10,765 nucleotides of DNA. It comes from JABDDM01 sp038240295. Its GTDB lineage: Bacteria > Bacteroidota > Ignavibacteria > Palsa-1295. This document shows positions 1-6,970 of this stretch, one piece after another. The stretch's first letter is position 1; each line of letters begins with the position of its first letter. The position numbers were made by a program, and so were the translations under genes. The stretch spans positions 1-10,765 of the forward strand of contig JBBSDW010000113.1 in the NCBI GenBank assembly GCA_038240295.1, written 5' to 3'. The notes beneath the pieces were generated by a model, which was given only the letters and a program-made list of their open reading frames with translations, ran no database searches and had not been told where the DNA came from.

Positions 1-1095
1 AATGATGCCGAAGCATTTGCCTCCGATGCATGGAGGACGTTCCCTGCATTTTTCGGAATAAACAATACTCACGTGCTCGACTGGTTCTCGACGCTCGACA
101 CCGCTGCCTATCTCTGTGCTTATGGCTGCGGCGGTGGATCGTTCACAAGCGCAGGCGGCATTGGTACAACGTCAGACTTTGCGACCAAAGATAGCAAGGC
201 GATCTTTACAATGTTGTTCGGAAGCTATTTCGGCGATTGGGACATCGAAAATAATTTTCTGCGCGCTCCGCTGTGCACGACGTACGGACTTACCTCGTGC
301 TGGTCGGGTCGTCCGCACTGGCTCTTTCATCCCATGACGCTTGGCGAACCGATCGGCGTTTGCGCCCGGATTGTTGAAGATAGTGGTGTTGCATATCTGC
401 CCCTTGAATACCAGGGATGGAACAACAATTATGCACGAGATGACTTTGGCGATGTCACAACATTCATAAGTGCAGAACTCCTCGGCGACCCTACGTTAAA
501 GCTTTATTATCCGATGCCAATCACAAAGCAAGCGGCAACGCTCGTTGGTCAGAAAACGATAAACCTCGCGTGGACCCCGACGGGTGAGACGGGTGTCACG
601 GGTGTAAATCTGTATCGAGCTCCTTCAGGTGTGGGTCCCTTCACGCTCATCAATGCAAAACCGATCACAATAGGTGCGTTCGCTGATACGGCGCGATTTA
701 ACGATTCGAATTTTTACATGATCCGGTCGGTAAAGTTGATCCAGACCGCGAGCGGCAGTTACTATGCCGCCTCGGAAGGCCATGTGATGCAGGTCAATGG
801 TGTGACGGGAGCTGATGCAGTGGAGGCTAACGCAACAATTGCCGATGGAATCAGTGTGAAACAATCATCTTTCAGCATTCTCGTAAGCCTCACAAATGGA
901 AAGTCTACGGTTGGGCATCTTGCGATCTACGACGTGCTTGGCCGCGAACTTGTCACGTTGCACGATGGCAGCTTCGCATCGGGCACTTCCAGCTTTGCGT
1001 GGGCAGGATATGGCGCCGCAGCTTCCGGCACCTACTTCGTCAGGCTGACAGGCAACCAGAGTGACCGCTCAGCTAAATTCAACGTGAGACGATAA
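1..1095 (+). CDS. Secreted gingipain-like (C25-type) protein with T9SS type A sorting domain, 3' part
   Basis: The reading frame is open from base 1 to the TAA at 1093-1095 (364 residues visible), so the gene begins outside the window; the GTG at 73 is internal. Residues about 25-165 resemble the C-terminal part of a caspase-like C25 (gingipain-type) domain: a Gly-rich YGCGGGSFTSAGG stretch near 41, LFGSYFGDWD near 72, and LLGDPTLKLYY near 160, the 'GDPTL' ending typical of such domains. Residues about 172-275 look like a fibronectin-III-like beta sandwich (INLAWTP, GVNLYRAPSGVGPF). The last 80 or so residues are a type IX secretion sorting domain: GHLAIYDVLGRELVTL, then ASGTYFVRL and the basic end FNVRR. 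Such proteins cross the outer membrane through T9SS and are released or anchored at the surface. The usual catalytic His-Gly and Cys motifs of gingipains are not obvious, so protease activity is uncertain. The sorting domain is much surer than the C25 assignment. Confidence 0.85.
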   Translation, partial: NDAEAFASDAWRTFPAFFGINNTHVLDWFSTLDTAAYLCAYGCGGGSFTSAGGIGTTSDFATKDSKAIFTMLFGSYFGDWDIENNFLRAPLCTTYGLTSCWSGRPHWLFHPMTLGEPIGVCARIVEDSGVAYLPLEYQGWNNNYARDDFGDVTTFISAELLGDPTLKLYYPMPITKQAATLVGQKTINLAWTPTGETGVTGVNLYRAPSGVGPFTLINAKPITIGAFADTARFNDSNFYMIRSVKLIQTASGSYYAASEGHVMQVNGVTGADAVEANATIADGISVKQSSFSILVSLTNGKSTVGHLAIYDVLGRELVTLHDGSFASGTSSFAWAGYGAAASGTYFVRLTGNQSDRSAKFNVRR

Positions 1096-1301
1096 TGAAT
1101 GGCCCGTATGAAATGCTCGGATGAATTTAATGCCCACATACTCGCAGCTACAGCGGAGCCACCCTGTATTAGCCCCAGGCGGAAGCTTGAGGTTATGCGC
1201 GATCACGTTAAGATCTCCGCACCGCATCGCGATTGCGCCGTTCAGGATTGCCGATCATCCACAACAAAAGGCTCGGGCGCGCTGCGGCGATCGAGCGGTT
1301 C

Positions 1302-1361
1302 GGGGTCTTCAACCCCACGTTCCCACGTGGGGCTAACGATGGGCCGCTCCTCCGGAGCTGC
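1302..1361. repeat. Palindromic intergenic element with overlapping hairpins
   Basis: This lies in the 418-base gap (1096-1513) between convergent genes. A perfect 8-base stem CCCCACGT (1313-1320) / ACGTGGGG (1325-1332) closes a TCCC loop. A second stem GCTCC (1346-1350) / GGAGC (1354-1358) follows 13 bases later. A competing upstream stem GGGGT (1302-1306) / ACCCC (1312-1316) shares bases with the first, so two folds are mutually exclusive. No U-tract follows, so a simple intrinsic terminator is unlikely. The compact paired palindromes resemble dispersed REP-like elements, but only one copy is in the window, so repetition is inferred. The rest of the gap holds no convincing gene, RNA or promoter: its short open frames overlap each other and match no family I recognise. 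Confidence 0.5.
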
Positions 1362-1513
1362 GAAAGGTCGCGCATTGGGTTTTGTGGCGCTGTTTTAAAT
1401 TCAGAATATAGTCGGCTCGGACACGGACTCCTGATGGAGGCCCAACTATCGCCTTAGTCCAGAGTAAAATAGCAACATCCGACCATCTTCTTCTTGTTGC
1501 TCGTTGTCCCTGC

Positions 1514-2602
1514 TCACTTTTGGGCTCGCGCGATCACGATCATTGCGACGACCATGAAGAGCGCATTTGCAAGCCAGGCTGTCGGGATCGGAGCGATCAG
1601 GCCAGAGTAGCCGAACGTCTGCGAGACTTTGGTAAAGGCGAGAAAGATGAAGCTAATAAAAATAGCGACGGAAAATTCGAGGCTTAATCCGCCTCGTTTT
1701 TTTCGTGACGCGAACGGAACACCGAAGAAGACGACGATGAGCGATGTGAATGCCATCGCATATTTCGAATGGTAATCGACAAGATCGTGCGTCGTGTCCT
1801 GCCCAGTCGCAGCGGCGATCGCGATACGTTGCTTGAGCTGCGTATTGGTCATCTCTTCGATGTGCATTTCATGCTCTCTGAGGGCGAGCGGCGTGAAGCT
1901 TAGCTGCATGTAGGATTCTGATGCGGTGAGCGGCCGGATGCTGTCGCTCGCCGATTCCGTCGAGAAATCCCGCTCGACGGCTCCGAAGAGCAGCCATTTC
2001 TTACGCGTCGAATCCCACGTCATACTCAACGCATCGATGCGCTTTAGGAGATGAATTTTCGTCTGCGGATCGAAATATTGAATGCTCACGCGATTCGCTT
2101 TGGTTTGCGTGAACGAAAAATCCCCAAGCGAAACAATGCTCGAAGCAGATTCCTGTAAATGCAAATTAAACCGCGAACCGGTGATCTGGTTGTCACCTTG
2201 TATTTCGAAGACTCGGGCGTTGGCGCGAGGTAGTATCCATCCGTCGAAATAAACCGAGCCCAGCGAAAGCACAATTCCGACAAGAACGAACGGGGCCATG
2301 TAGCGATAAAGCGACATGCCGGCGGAGCGGAGTGCGATGATCTCGTTATTCGTTGACATCCTCCCAGCAGTAAACAACGAACCGAGGAGCAGCGCGATCG
2401 GCAGGATGAGCGCGATGATCTGCGGAGTAAAGTTTACGTAATATTCGACCATCGTCATGCCCGGGACGTGCTTATCGAGAAACTTGTCGAGCTTCTCCAT
2501 CAGGTCGATGGCGACGTAGAGAATGATGAAGGCGATCAGCGACACACTGATCGAAACAAGAAACTGCCGGATGATATAACGGTCGATACGCTTCATGATC
2601 AT
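1514..2602 (-). CDS. LptF/LptG family LPS export permease
   Basis: This is an inner-membrane permease of the YjgP/YjgQ family. With the ATPase LptB it extracts lipopolysaccharide from the inner membrane and passes it to the periplasmic Lpt bridge. The 362-residue length fits the family. The N-terminus (MKRIDRYIIRQFL) is typical. Membrane segments lie at about 13-35, 61-80 and 101-124, followed by a large periplasmic beta-rich domain (about 125-275), then segments at about 281-299, 306-326 and 336-358. NNEIIALRSAGMS (85-97) matches the cytoplasmic coupling helix that contacts LptB. The start is either the ATG at 2600-2602 or the ATG at 2594-2596 two codons later (MIMKRI); the second gives the more typical family start. 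No clear Shine-Dalgarno is seen. It stands alone, divergent from the lipoate-family gene 69 bases away. LptF and LptG cannot be told apart with confidence, and its partner is not in the window. Confidence 0.93.
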   Translation of the reverse strand: MIMKRIDRYIIRQFLVSISVSLIAFIILYVAIDLMEKLDKFLDKHVPGMTMVEYYVNFTPQIIALILPIALLLGSLFTAGRMSTNNEIIALRSAGMSLYRYMAPFVLVGIVLSLGSVYFDGWILPRANARVFEIQGDNQITGSRFNLHLQESASSIVSLGDFSFTQTKANRVSIQYFDPQTKIHLLKRIDALSMTWDSTRKKWLLFGAVERDFSTESASDSIRPLTASESYMQLSFTPLALREHEMHIEEMTNTQLKQRIAIAAATGQDTTHDLVDYHSKYAMAFTSLIVVFFGVPFASRKKRGGLSLEFSVAIFISFIFLAFTKVSQTFGYSGLIAPIPTAWLANALFMVVAMIVIARAQK

Positions 2603-2671
2603 GCGCTACGCAACACACGGCCTAATGTGTCAGTGCGACAAATCAGAATCGGTCTTCGTTCAAAGAGTCCA

Positions 2672-3448
2672 ATGACTCACGAAACGCTCGAAACTCTCAC
2701 ACCCGCTGCAAAGCACGATCAACTCTGGAGGATCGAGATCGAGCTTGACCAGCGTGGCGACTACAACATGGAGCGCGACGAGGCGCTTGCGCGCGAATTG
2801 ATCGAAGATTGCGACGCACCAAACTCTCTCAGACTTTATTCGTGGAAGCCGTGGGCGATCTCGCTCGGCTATCAACAGTCGAAAGCGGGAATCGACGTTG
2901 CGGCGTGCGAAGCAGTCGGGGTTGACATTGTGCGAAGGCCAACAGGTGGCCGCGCCGTATTGCATGCGAACGAATTGACCTACGCAGTCGCGATGCGGAG
3001 TTCTGCGAGCGATGGAATTTCTCGGATACACAACAAGATCGCAGAATCGATTTTACTCGGGCTTCGTCAGTTGGGCAATGGCGCAGCGTTAACACTCACC
3101 TCCGGCAGCGATAAAATTCGCGAAGCCTATAGCGAAGGCACACTCACAAATCTCGCATGCTTCGCCAGCACCGCGCGGCACGAGGTGACATATCGGGGCA
3201 GGAAAGTGATGGGCTCGGCTCAGCGGCGTTTTGGCGATGTCGTGCTACAGCACGGTTCGATCCCGCTCGGGCCAGAGCATCTGAAACTTCCAGATTTTCT
3301 TAAGTTGGAGGATGCTCGGCGCGCAGCCATGCAAAGACTTTTGTCGAAAGAAACGGCCACGCTCTCCGAAGTTTTTGGACGAACGATCGGGGTCGCAGAA
3401 TCGGCCGACTGCGTCGCGAGGCATTTTGTTGAGCATATTTGTTTGTAA
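2672..3448 (+). CDS. LipM/LplA-family octanoyltransferase or lipoate-protein ligase
   Basis: This is a 258-residue cytoplasmic protein with the biotin/lipoate A/B ligase catalytic fold, which attaches octanoate or lipoate to lysines of lipoyl domains (2-oxoacid dehydrogenases, GcvH). Visible motifs: SWKPWAISLGYQQ (57-69); RRPTGGRAVLH (88-98), the acyl/adenylate pocket; ACF with Cys163; GRKVMGSAQRR (176-186) with the conserved Lys178; and LQHGSIPL (192-199). The Cys-Phe preceding GRK..GSAQ resembles the acyl-cysteine site of LipM-type octanoyltransferases more than the RND motif of LplA, so LipM-like transfer is favoured but not proved. The ATG at 2672 is chosen because the family's conserved sequence begins there and AAAGAG lies just upstream. 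The frame stays open back to 2468, but that part is antisense to the permease gene and has no family likeness. It is the first gene of a cluster with panB (35-base gap). Confidence 0.86.
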   Translation: MTHETLETLTPAAKHDQLWRIEIELDQRGDYNMERDEALARELIEDCDAPNSLRLYSWKPWAISLGYQQSKAGIDVAACEAVGVDIVRRPTGGRAVLHANELTYAVAMRSSASDGISRIHNKIAESILLGLRQLGNGAALTLTSGSDKIREAYSEGTLTNLACFASTARHEVTYRGRKVMGSAQRRFGDVVLQHGSIPLGPEHLKLPDFLKLEDARRAAMQRLLSKETATLSEVFGRTIGVAESADCVARHFVEHICL

Positions 3449-3483
3449 GAGTTCGTTCGGAGTTCATCACACCTCACAGGATA

Positions 3484-4335
3484 ATGGAGCAGGGGAAACC
3501 AGGAGCATCATATCACGGGAACGCAGAACGCGCCGCACGGCGCGTGACAACGCGCACCGTGCACGATATGAAAGCACGGGGTGAAAAGATCACGATGCTC
3601 ACCGCATACGACTATACCTTTGCATCGCTTTTCGATCAAGCAGGTATTGACATTCTGCTGGTCGGCGACTCGGTCTCGAACGTAATGCAGGGCAACGAAA
3701 CAACGCTGCCCGTCACGCTCGACGAGATGATCTACCATGCGCGCATCGTTGCACGCGGTGTGACCGATCATTCGCTTGTGCTTTGCGATATGCCCTTCAT
3801 GTCTTACCAGGTCAACGCAGAAGAGGGCTTTCGCAATGCGGGAAGGATCATGAAGGAGACGCAGGCCGGCGGAGTAAAAGTAGAAGGAGGCGAGCGCGTT
3901 GCACCGCTTGTGCGAATGATGTCCGAGGCTGGTATTCCAGTAATGGGTCATCTGGGACTTACTCCGCAATCGATCCATCAGTTCGGCACCTACCAAACGC
4001 GTGGAAAGAGCGAGGAAGAAGCGGCGAGTATTTTGCATGATGCGAAAGTGTTGGAGGAAGCTGGTGCCTTCGCGGTTGTTCTCGAAAAGGTACCCGCGGA
4101 GCTTGCAAAGCGTGTCACCGAAAGTATTTCGATCGCCACGATCGGAATCGGAGCCGGCCCAAATTGCGATGGACAGGTTCTTGTAATGCACGATATGCTG
4201 GGTCTGACCGAAGAATTCAGCCCGCGCTTCGTCAGACGATATGCACAACTGGCCGAAGACGTTCGGATGGCCGCACGAAGCTATGTTGCCGATGTTCGCA
4301 ACGGCAGTTTTCCATCGACGAAAGAAAGTTATTAA
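3484..4335 (+). CDS. panB: 3-methyl-2-oxobutanoate hydroxymethyltransferase (ketopantoate hydroxymethyltransferase)
   Basis: This enzyme transfers a hydroxymethyl group from 5,10-methylene-tetrahydrofolate to 2-oxoisovalerate, giving ketopantoate, the first committed step of pantothenate and CoA synthesis. It is a cytoplasmic TIM-barrel enzyme. The 283 residues include every expected motif: MLTAYDYTFASLFDQAG (38-54); LLVGDSVSNVMQG (58-70) with the Mg-binding Asp62; CDMPFMSY (101-108) with Asp102; GGVKVEGG (129-136) with Lys132 and Glu134; GHLGLTPQS (155-163); VVLEKVP (198-204) with the catalytic Glu201; and IGIGAGPNCDGQVLVMHDMLG (220-240). The ATG at 3484 is chosen over a TTG at 3439, which overlaps the upstream gene; AGGA lies only 2 bases before it, so ribosome binding is atypical. 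The first 20 residues are not part of the conserved core. It lies 35 bases after the lipoate-family gene and 10 bases before the next start. No panC or panD is present in the window. Confidence 0.97.
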   Translation: MEQGKPGASYHGNAERAARRVTTRTVHDMKARGEKITMLTAYDYTFASLFDQAGIDILLVGDSVSNVMQGNETTLPVTLDEMIYHARIVARGVTDHSLVLCDMPFMSYQVNAEEGFRNAGRIMKETQAGGVKVEGGERVAPLVRMMSEAGIPVMGHLGLTPQSIHQFGTYQTRGKSEEEAASILHDAKVLEEAGAFAVVLEKVPAELAKRVTESISIATIGIGAGPNCDGQVLVMHDMLGLTEEFSPRFVRRYAQLAEDVRMAARSYVADVRNGSFPSTKESY

Positions 4336-4345
4336 CCAAAGAATT

Positions 4346-6871
4346 ATGAAAGCGATCATCATGGCAGGCGGGTTTGGGACACGGTTACGACCGCTGACGA
4401 TGCACGTCCCAAAACCGATGGTACCGATGATGAATCGCCCGATGATGGAGCATATTCTCGGGCTTCTGAAGCAGCACGGCTTCACCGATCTTACCTCACT
4501 GCTCTTTTATAACCCCGAAGTGATCGCCTCCTATTTTGGCGATGGAAGTCCTTTTGGAGTCAAGATGAACTACGTACGCGCAGAAGCCGATTTTGGAACG
4601 GCGGGCAGCGTTCGCAATGCGACGGAAGAACTCGGACTCAACGAACGGCTCCTTGTCATTTCGGGTGACGTACTGACCGATTTCGATTTGACCGCTGCAC
4701 TAAAATTTCATATAAAGCGCAAAGCACGCGCGACGATCATTCTGACGAAAGTCACGAATCCGCTTGCCTTCGGCGTCGTAATGACGAACGAACAGCACGA
4801 GATCACGCGCTTCGTCGAAAAGCCAACGTGGGGCGAGGTCTTCAGCGACACGATCAATACAGGCATTTATATTCTCGAGCCGGAAGCCTACCAACTTATC
4901 CCGCACAAGCGCGATCACGATTTCAGCAAAGATCTTTTCCCGACGCTGTTGCAGGAACCTGGCGCGCTGCTCGGGTATGTCGCCGAGGGTTATTGGCGCG
5001 ACATCGGTAACCTTGAAGAATACCAGGAGGCGCATCTTGACGCGCTGAAAGGAAACATTCATCTGTCGTTTACATCGACCGGAAGCAACCTTCGGAGCGG
5101 AAAAGGAATCGGTAAATTTGAAGGTGTCGACTTCCGTGGCAATAACCTTATCGCGGAAGATTCTGAGATCAAGCGTGGTGCGGTGATCACGAATTCGGTC
5201 ATCGGCAGTGGCGTTGTTGTTGGTCCAAGCGCGCGAATCGAAAATTCTGTTCTGTGGCAAGGGACACATGTCGGACGCGGGTCATCGCTTACGGGGGTTG
5301 TCACCTGTAATGCAGTTGAGATCGGCGACAAAGTAACGATCGCCGAGAATGTTTATATCGGCGATCGCTCGCGCGTGGAGGACCATGCGGAGATCGCAGC
5401 CAACCTCAAACTCTGGCCCGATAAACACGTTGAAGCATACGCACAACTGACGACAAGCCTCGTCTGGGAAGATCGGTGGTCGCGTTCGCTGTTCACGAAT
5501 TCGCGGATCACTGGTATCTCGAATGTGGAAGTCACTCCCGAGTTCAGCGCAAAAGTTGGCGCGTCGCTTGGCGCACAGGTTGGGATGGGCCAGACGGTCG
5601 TGATCTCTCGCGATAGCGATCCTGGCTCACGAGTGATCTCCCGCGCGATCACAAGCGGCTTGATGTCGGCGGGTGTCTATGTGAGCGATATGCAGGAAAC
5701 GCCGATCCCGCTAACGCGGCATCATCTTCGTGGGGGCCGGCAGTCGGCGGGGTTGCATGTCAGGAAAAACCCGATCGACCGTCGCCGTTCCGATCTCATC
5801 TTTTTTGCTGCAGGCGGCTACGACCTGCCTTCGGGCAAAGCCAAAGCTGTCGAGCGTTATTTCTTCGGTGAAGATTTCCCGCGTGCGCCTTATGATAAGG
5901 TAGGCACGATCGAATTCCCGGCGCACACGGGAGAAGCATATACAAAACGATTCAAGAATGCGCTCGACACGACCCTCATCTCGAGTCGTCAATTCAAGAT
6001 CGGCGTCGATTATGCCTATGGCATTACGAGTACGATCTTTCCAAACTTGCTTGGTTATCTCGGTGCCGAGGTGGTGTCGCTGAATGGCTATCTCGATTCG
6101 ACGCGACTGACTCGCGCACGCGAGGAATTCGAGCGTTCGATGAAGAATCTTGCGAATGTTGTTTCGTCGCTGCACTATGATATCGGCTTTATCCTCGATT
6201 CCGGCGGCGAACGAATTGGGGTTGTTGATGAAGAAGGCGAAGTCTATCTCAATAATCAGCTTTTGACGCTTATCACAAAACTGTTTCTCGAATCCGAAAA
6301 AAAGCGCGGGCGTACGATTCAGCGCATTGCCGTGCCGGTTTCAGCGACAAGCGAGATCGAGGCGCTCGCAAAAGAATACAACGTCGAACTCACCTACACC
6401 AAGAACACCCACGCTTCGATGATGGATGCGGCGAGCGAAGAGGATAATTCATTCGTGGGCGGTACGCTTGGCGGCTTCATTTTCCCGGAATACTTCTTTG
6501 CGGTCGATGGGATGTTCTCCGCTGCGAAAATTCTGGAGATGCTTGCGGTCGTTGGAATGAAGCTAAGCGAAGTCGCGAGCAAACTTCCGAAACGCGTGCA
6601 GGTGCGAAAACAAGTCGCGTGTCCTACCGATCATCTGGGGAAGGTGATGCGGCACGCGATGGAGCATTCAAAGACCATGCGGCCGATTCTCATCGATGGC
6701 ATCAAGTTCTATCCAAAAAAATCGGATGACACATGGGTCTTGATCCTTCCGGAAAAGGAGCGTCCCTACTGCGAAGTGCTTGTCGATGCCGCCGATAAGA
6801 AGAAGGCCGATACCGTCGCAAAGGAATATGCAGGCATGGTAGAGGAGTGGCGATCGAACTCAAAGAAGTAG
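4346..6871 (+). CDS. Sugar-phosphate nucleotidyltransferase fused to a degenerate phosphomannomutase-like domain (annotated type: mannose-1-phosphate guanylyltransferase)
   Basis: This 841-residue cytoplasmic protein has three parts. Residues 1-235 are a nucleotidyltransferase: MAGGFGTRLRPLT (6-18), VPKPM (21-25), GTAGSV (84-89), ISGDVLTD (105-112) with the metal-binding Asp, FVEKP (156-160) and WRDIGNLEEY (217-226). This should make an NDP-sugar, probably GDP-mannose or a relative, from a sugar 1-phosphate. Residues about 245-350 are hexapeptide-type left-handed beta helix (SVIGSGVVVGPSARIENSVL). Residues about 375-841 have the four-domain layout of phosphohexomutases but lack their signatures: AGLHVRKNP (468-476) replaces TASHNP, ILDSGGERIG (616-625) replaces the DGDxDR metal loop, GTLGGF (706-711) replaces GEESGH, and LPEKERPYCEV (801-811) replaces RPSGTEP. 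The mutase half therefore probably does not catalyse. Such fusions are known and usually named mannose-1-phosphate guanylyltransferase. The ATG at 4346 gives the exact family start; an ATG at 4241 lies inside panB. The exact substrate is unproved. Confidence 0.9.
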   Translation: MKAIIMAGGFGTRLRPLTMHVPKPMVPMMNRPMMEHILGLLKQHGFTDLTSLLFYNPEVIASYFGDGSPFGVKMNYVRAEADFGTAGSVRNATEELGLNERLLVISGDVLTDFDLTAALKFHIKRKARATIILTKVTNPLAFGVVMTNEQHEITRFVEKPTWGEVFSDTINTGIYILEPEAYQLIPHKRDHDFSKDLFPTLLQEPGALLGYVAEGYWRDIGNLEEYQEAHLDALKGNIHLSFTSTGSNLRSGKGIGKFEGVDFRGNNLIAEDSEIKRGAVITNSVIGSGVVVGPSARIENSVLWQGTHVGRGSSLTGVVTCNAVEIGDKVTIAENVYIGDRSRVEDHAEIAANLKLWPDKHVEAYAQLTTSLVWEDRWSRSLFTNSRITGISNVEVTPEFSAKVGASLGAQVGMGQTVVISRDSDPGSRVISRAITSGLMSAGVYVSDMQETPIPLTRHHLRGGRQSAGLHVRKNPIDRRRSDLIFFAAGGYDLPSGKAKAVERYFFGEDFPRAPYDKVGTIEFPAHTGEAYTKRFKNALDTTLISSRQFKIGVDYAYGITSTIFPNLLGYLGAEVVSLNGYLDSTRLTRAREEFERSMKNLANVVSSLHYDIGFILDSGGERIGVVDEEGEVYLNNQLLTLITKLFLESEKKRGRTIQRIAVPVSATSEIEALAKEYNVELTYTKNTHASMMDAASEEDNSFVGGTLGGFIFPEYFFAVDGMFSAAKILEMLAVVGMKLSEVASKLPKRVQVRKQVACPTDHLGKVMRHAMEHSKTMRPILIDGIKFYPKKSDDTWVLILPEKERPYCEVLVDAADKKKADTVAKEYAGMVEEWRSNSKK

Positions 6872-6938
6872 TTTCGGGGCCTGTTCATTGATCGCGATTG
6901 ATTCCGAGCCTTGTTAGAAGACTGTTTGAGATTTCTTG

Positions 6939-6946
6939 TACTTTTG
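6939..6946 (+). promoter_or_regulatory. Possible Bacteroidota-type -7 promoter box
   Basis: TACTTTTG matches the TAnnTTTG -7 element used by the primary sigma factor of Bacteroidota. It lies 24 bases before the ATG of the kelch lipoprotein gene, in the 99-base gap after the nucleotidyltransferase fusion. A TTTG at 6924-6927 lies too close to serve as the usual -33 partner at about 19 bases, so the match is partial. It would start transcription near 6952 and drive the three-gene lipoprotein cluster. No convincing terminator for the upstream cluster is seen in the same gap. Confidence 0.4.
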
Positions 6947-6970
6947 CGTAGTTGATTCACCAAGATCGTT

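Noticed and set aside
1427..1444. CTCC-TGAT-GGAG hairpin as a terminator for the permease gene
   Set aside because: The stem has only four bases and no U-tract follows on the minus strand.
1099..1457. Three overlapping short plus-strand frames (about 70-100 codons) in the gap after the T9SS protein
   Set aside because: They overlap in different frames, run through the palindromic element, and show no domain or ribosome binding site; they look like by-products of the repeat.
2468..2671. N-terminal extension of the lipoate-family gene
   Set aside because: It is antisense to the 5' end of the permease gene and precedes the point where family similarity begins.
2603..2671. Promoters in the 69-base divergent gap
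   Set aside because: Promoters must be near, but I found no TAnnTTTG box on either strand and no good -35/-10 pair, so none is called.
3508..4485. A 325-codon open frame on the minus strand over panB and the start of the nucleotidyltransferase gene
   Set aside because: It is antisense to two clear enzyme genes, matches no family and arises from their codon pattern.
6885..6905. ATCGCGAT palindrome after the nucleotidyltransferase fusion as an operator or terminator
   Set aside because: It is a short self-complementary 8-mer without loop or U-tract, and GATCG-rich words are common throughout the window.
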